From assembly GCF_000429365.1 (NCBI RefSeq), contig NZ_AUBS01000038.1, forward strand, positions 1 through 33,383: a stretch of DNA of 33,383 nt, given 5' to 3'. Source of the stretch: Pseudodonghicola xiamenensis DSM 18339. Lineage in GTDB: Bacteria; Pseudomonadota; Alphaproteobacteria; Rhodobacterales; Rhodobacteraceae. This document shows positions 32,017-33,383 of this stretch, piece after piece. The first letter of the stretch is position 1; each line of letters starts with the position of its first letter. The translations under genes were made by a program, and so were the position numbers. The notes beneath the pieces were generated by a model. It was given only the letters and a program-made list of their open reading frames with translations. It had not been told where the DNA came from and did no database searches.

Positions 32017-32670
32017 ATGGGCAAACCCCACCGTGCCAGGCAATCACAGGCCGAGAAATCCGCAGCCATGCAGCGTCGGCTTTGCGAAGCCACGTTGGAG
32101 ACCTTGGCAGAAGTCGGCTACGAAAAGCTCAGCACCTCACTTGTCTGCGAAAAGGCAGGTGTCTCGCGCGGTGCGATGACGCATCATTTCAGCTCTCGCA
32201 ACGCACTCTTTGCAGCCGCCTTTGCCCATCTTCTGACCCAATGGCGCAACGAGCGCGAGGCCTATGTCTCGTCCCTGAAGCCGGGCGAAACCATGTCTAT
32301 CGCCGAACAGACCGAATACCTCTGGAAGCGGGTCTTTGCCACACCCAGCTATGTTGCATCGCTGGAGCTGATGCTGGCGGCACGAATGGATGACAGCCTG
32401 GGCCAGTCCCTGCGTGCCATCCTGGGCGAATGGCGCGATGTGCGCGACACCCTCCTGATCAAGGCCTTGGGCGGCGATCCGAACGATGCGGCCTCACTGC
32501 AATTCCTGCGCCTGAATTCCTGCATGCTACGGGGCATCGCCGTCCACATGTCCTTTGATGACAATGAATCGGAGCGGGAAACCCTGCTGCAAGCCTGGCG
32601 TGATTTTCTCGAGGCGAACAGTGATCGGTTGCCTTGGCATGCCGCCAAGAAGCCCCCCCATGAAACCTAA
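32017..32670 (+). CDS. TetR-family transcriptional regulator
   Basis: This 217-residue protein has the TetR helix-turn-helix at about 38-60 (STSLVCEKAGVSRGAMTHHFSSR) and an all-helical C-terminal ligand domain. It has the length and layout of the family. A weak AAGG lies upstream. It is in the same direction as the ABC-M24 operon, but a strong terminator stands in the 65-bp gap, so it is read through at a low level or has a promoter inside the end of the M24 gene. It most likely controls the ABC-M24 operon; the AT-rich dyad at 26838-26869 is a possible site. Confidence 0.92.
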   Translation: MGKPHRARQSQAEKSAAMQRRLCEATLETLAEVGYEKLSTSLVCEKAGVSRGAMTHHFSSRNALFAAAFAHLLTQWRNEREAYVSSLKPGETMSIAEQTEYLWKRVFATPSYVASLELMLAARMDDSLGQSLRAILGEWRDVRDTLLIKALGGDPNDAASLQFLRLNSCMLRGIAVHMSFDDNESERETLLQAWRDFLEANSDRLPWHAAKKPPHET

Positions 32671-32769
32671 CAGGCTGCAGAAAAAGGCTGCCGCGAGGAA
32701 CGGTTTCCTTCTGCGCTGTTGTTGGGGGGCTGGATCATGGGCGGGCAGTCCTGGCGGCGGCTTCCCTGG

Positions 32770-33015
32770 TCAGGCCGCAAGCAGTTTCGGCAGCCTCGCC
32801 AGATTGCAGGCCACCATCGTCAGCGTGAAGCGGGCGCGCGCCCTCTCGATGCCGCGATACATGGTCTGCGCCATGCCGCCGACTGCCCTGGCCCAGCCGA
32901 AGGGATCCTCGATCTTCTTCCTGTGCCGCTGGGATTGGGCATAGCCGGGATGCCTGGTCGTCCGGCCGTCGATGGCTGAATAAGGGGACGTCTGCGCGAC
33001 ATGCGGCGTCACCAC
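32770..33015 (-). pseudogene. 3' remnant of an IS5-type transposase, cut by an IS21 element
   Basis: The minus-strand frame encodes about 81 residues with VTPHVAQ, SAIDGRTTRHPGYAQSQ and RKKIEDPFGW, then FTLTMVACNLARLPKLL. This is the C-terminal end of an IS5/IS1182-type DDE transposase, including the catalytic Glu in KIEDPFGW. The reading frame is cut off just before VTPHVAQ, where IS21-like DNA begins at about 33016. The rest of the gene is expected beyond the right end of that element, outside the window. The outer end of this element, near 32671-32690, could not be fixed. Confidence 0.82.
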
Positions 33016-33383
33016 TGTGAACAGGCATGGAAAACTGCCCCCGTAGCGGGGTGATCGGCGTCCCCAAACGCTCCCCTTAGATTGATGGTCATCATGCTCC
33101 CGGGAACAACCGGGAGCAGTTTCGGGATGTTGGTCGTGGAGACTATCGCGAAGATCCGACGGGGGTATTTCCAGGACGGCAAATCGATCAAGCAGATCTG
33201 TCGCGACCTGCGTGTCTCGCGGAACATCGTCCGGAACGCGGTCCGTTCTGGTGCGACGGAACTCACCTGCGAGCGCAGTGTTCCGCCGCAGCCGAAGATC
33301 GGCCCCTGGAAGGCCGAGCTTGATCGGATGCTTGAGGAGAACGCGCGCAAGCCCAAGCGCGACCGGTTCACCCGCATCCGTCT
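33016..33383 (+). mobile_element. Left end of an IS21-family insertion sequence
   Basis: The element appears to begin TGTGAACAGGC at 33016, directly where the IS5-type transposase sequence stops. This start (TG) and a leader of about 110 bp before istA fit IS21-family ends. The leader has a small hairpin CCCCGTAGCGGGG near 33040. The right end is outside the window, so the exact boundary and target duplication cannot be confirmed. Confidence 0.65.
33127..33383 (+). CDS. istA: IS21-family transposase IstA (3' end outside window)
   Basis: From ATG 33127 the frame stays open to the last base, giving 85 complete codons. The N-terminus carries a helix-turn-helix (about 19-42) with SIKQICRDLRVSRNIVRNAV, followed by VPPQPKIGPWKAELDRML and ENARKPKRDRFT. 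These features belong to IstA, the DDE transposase of IS21 elements. Its partner istB and the catalytic core would follow to the right. Confidence 0.88.
   Translation, partial: MLVVETIAKIRRGYFQDGKSIKQICRDLRVSRNIVRNAVRSGATELTCERSVPPQPKIGPWKAELDRMLEENARKPKRDRFTRIR

Noticed and set aside
1..33383. CRISPR arrays, tRNA/rRNA genes, toxin-antitoxin or phage-defence genes
   Set aside because: No regularly spaced repeats, no tRNA-like cloverleaf sequence and no defence-type domains were seen on either strand.

Overview
This window looks like chromosome from a GC-rich alphaproteobacterium, most likely of the Rhodobacterales/Rhodobacteraceae (Paracoccus/Roseobacter-like). The grounds are a Ros/MucR zinc-finger regulator, an acxRABC acetone carboxylase locus, an ExbB/ExbD/ExbD/TonB operon, and the general gene style. 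This placement is inference; there is no rRNA or tRNA to anchor it.

Layout, left to right. (1) 1-4.3 kb, surface and signalling: the 5' end of a large BapA-type adhesin runs off the left edge on the minus strand. Divergent from it are a soluble hybrid histidine kinase with its own Hpt domain and a LuxR-type response regulator, followed by a convergent mucR-like gene. An AGTATGT motif occurs upstream of both the adhesin and mucR. (2) 4.5-11.75 kb, acetone metabolism: acxR and the acxABC operon (beta, alpha and gamma subunits of ATP-dependent acetone carboxylase), ended by a strong intrinsic terminator. AcxR has lost the GAFTGA loop and the Walker B acidic residues of sigma-54 activators. A GTCCGAA-type dyad precedes acxR, and a related sequence precedes acxA. 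(3) 11.9-14 kb, housekeeping-type genes: a DUF4186 protein, a YbaK/EbsC-type Cys-tRNA(Pro) deacylase and a short Hsp70 (YegD-like) on the opposite strand. (4) 14.1-17.7 kb: a PAS-LuxR-alpha/beta-hydrolase fusion, a 447-bp non-coding stretch with hairpins, and a multi-domain secreted envelope protein (YbaY-like, MliC-like, COG3650-like, META). (5) 17.8-20.2 kb: a marR-FUSC efflux pair behind a perfect 17-bp inverted repeat. (6) 20.2-26.5 kb, iron uptake: a catecholate-siderophore ABC importer on the minus strand, divergent from exbB-exbD-exbD-tonB. The second ExbD has Asn in place of the proton-carrying Asp. No outer-membrane receptor is in view. (7) 26.9-32.7 kb, solute catabolism: a spermidine/putrescine-type ABC importer (permease, ATPase, Tat-exported binding protein, permease) with an M24/creatinase-like hydrolase, a strong terminator and a TetR regulator. 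(8) 32.7 kb to the end, mobile DNA: the 3' part of an IS5-type transposase cut by an IS21-family element whose istA runs off the right edge.

Nothing here is a clearly new defence or mobile system. The points most worth a second look are the degenerate AcxR with its dyads, the shared motif linking mucR and the adhesin, the LuxR-hydrolase fusion lacking the expected catalytic His, the Asp/Asn ExbD pair, and the M24 protein with altered metal ligands.
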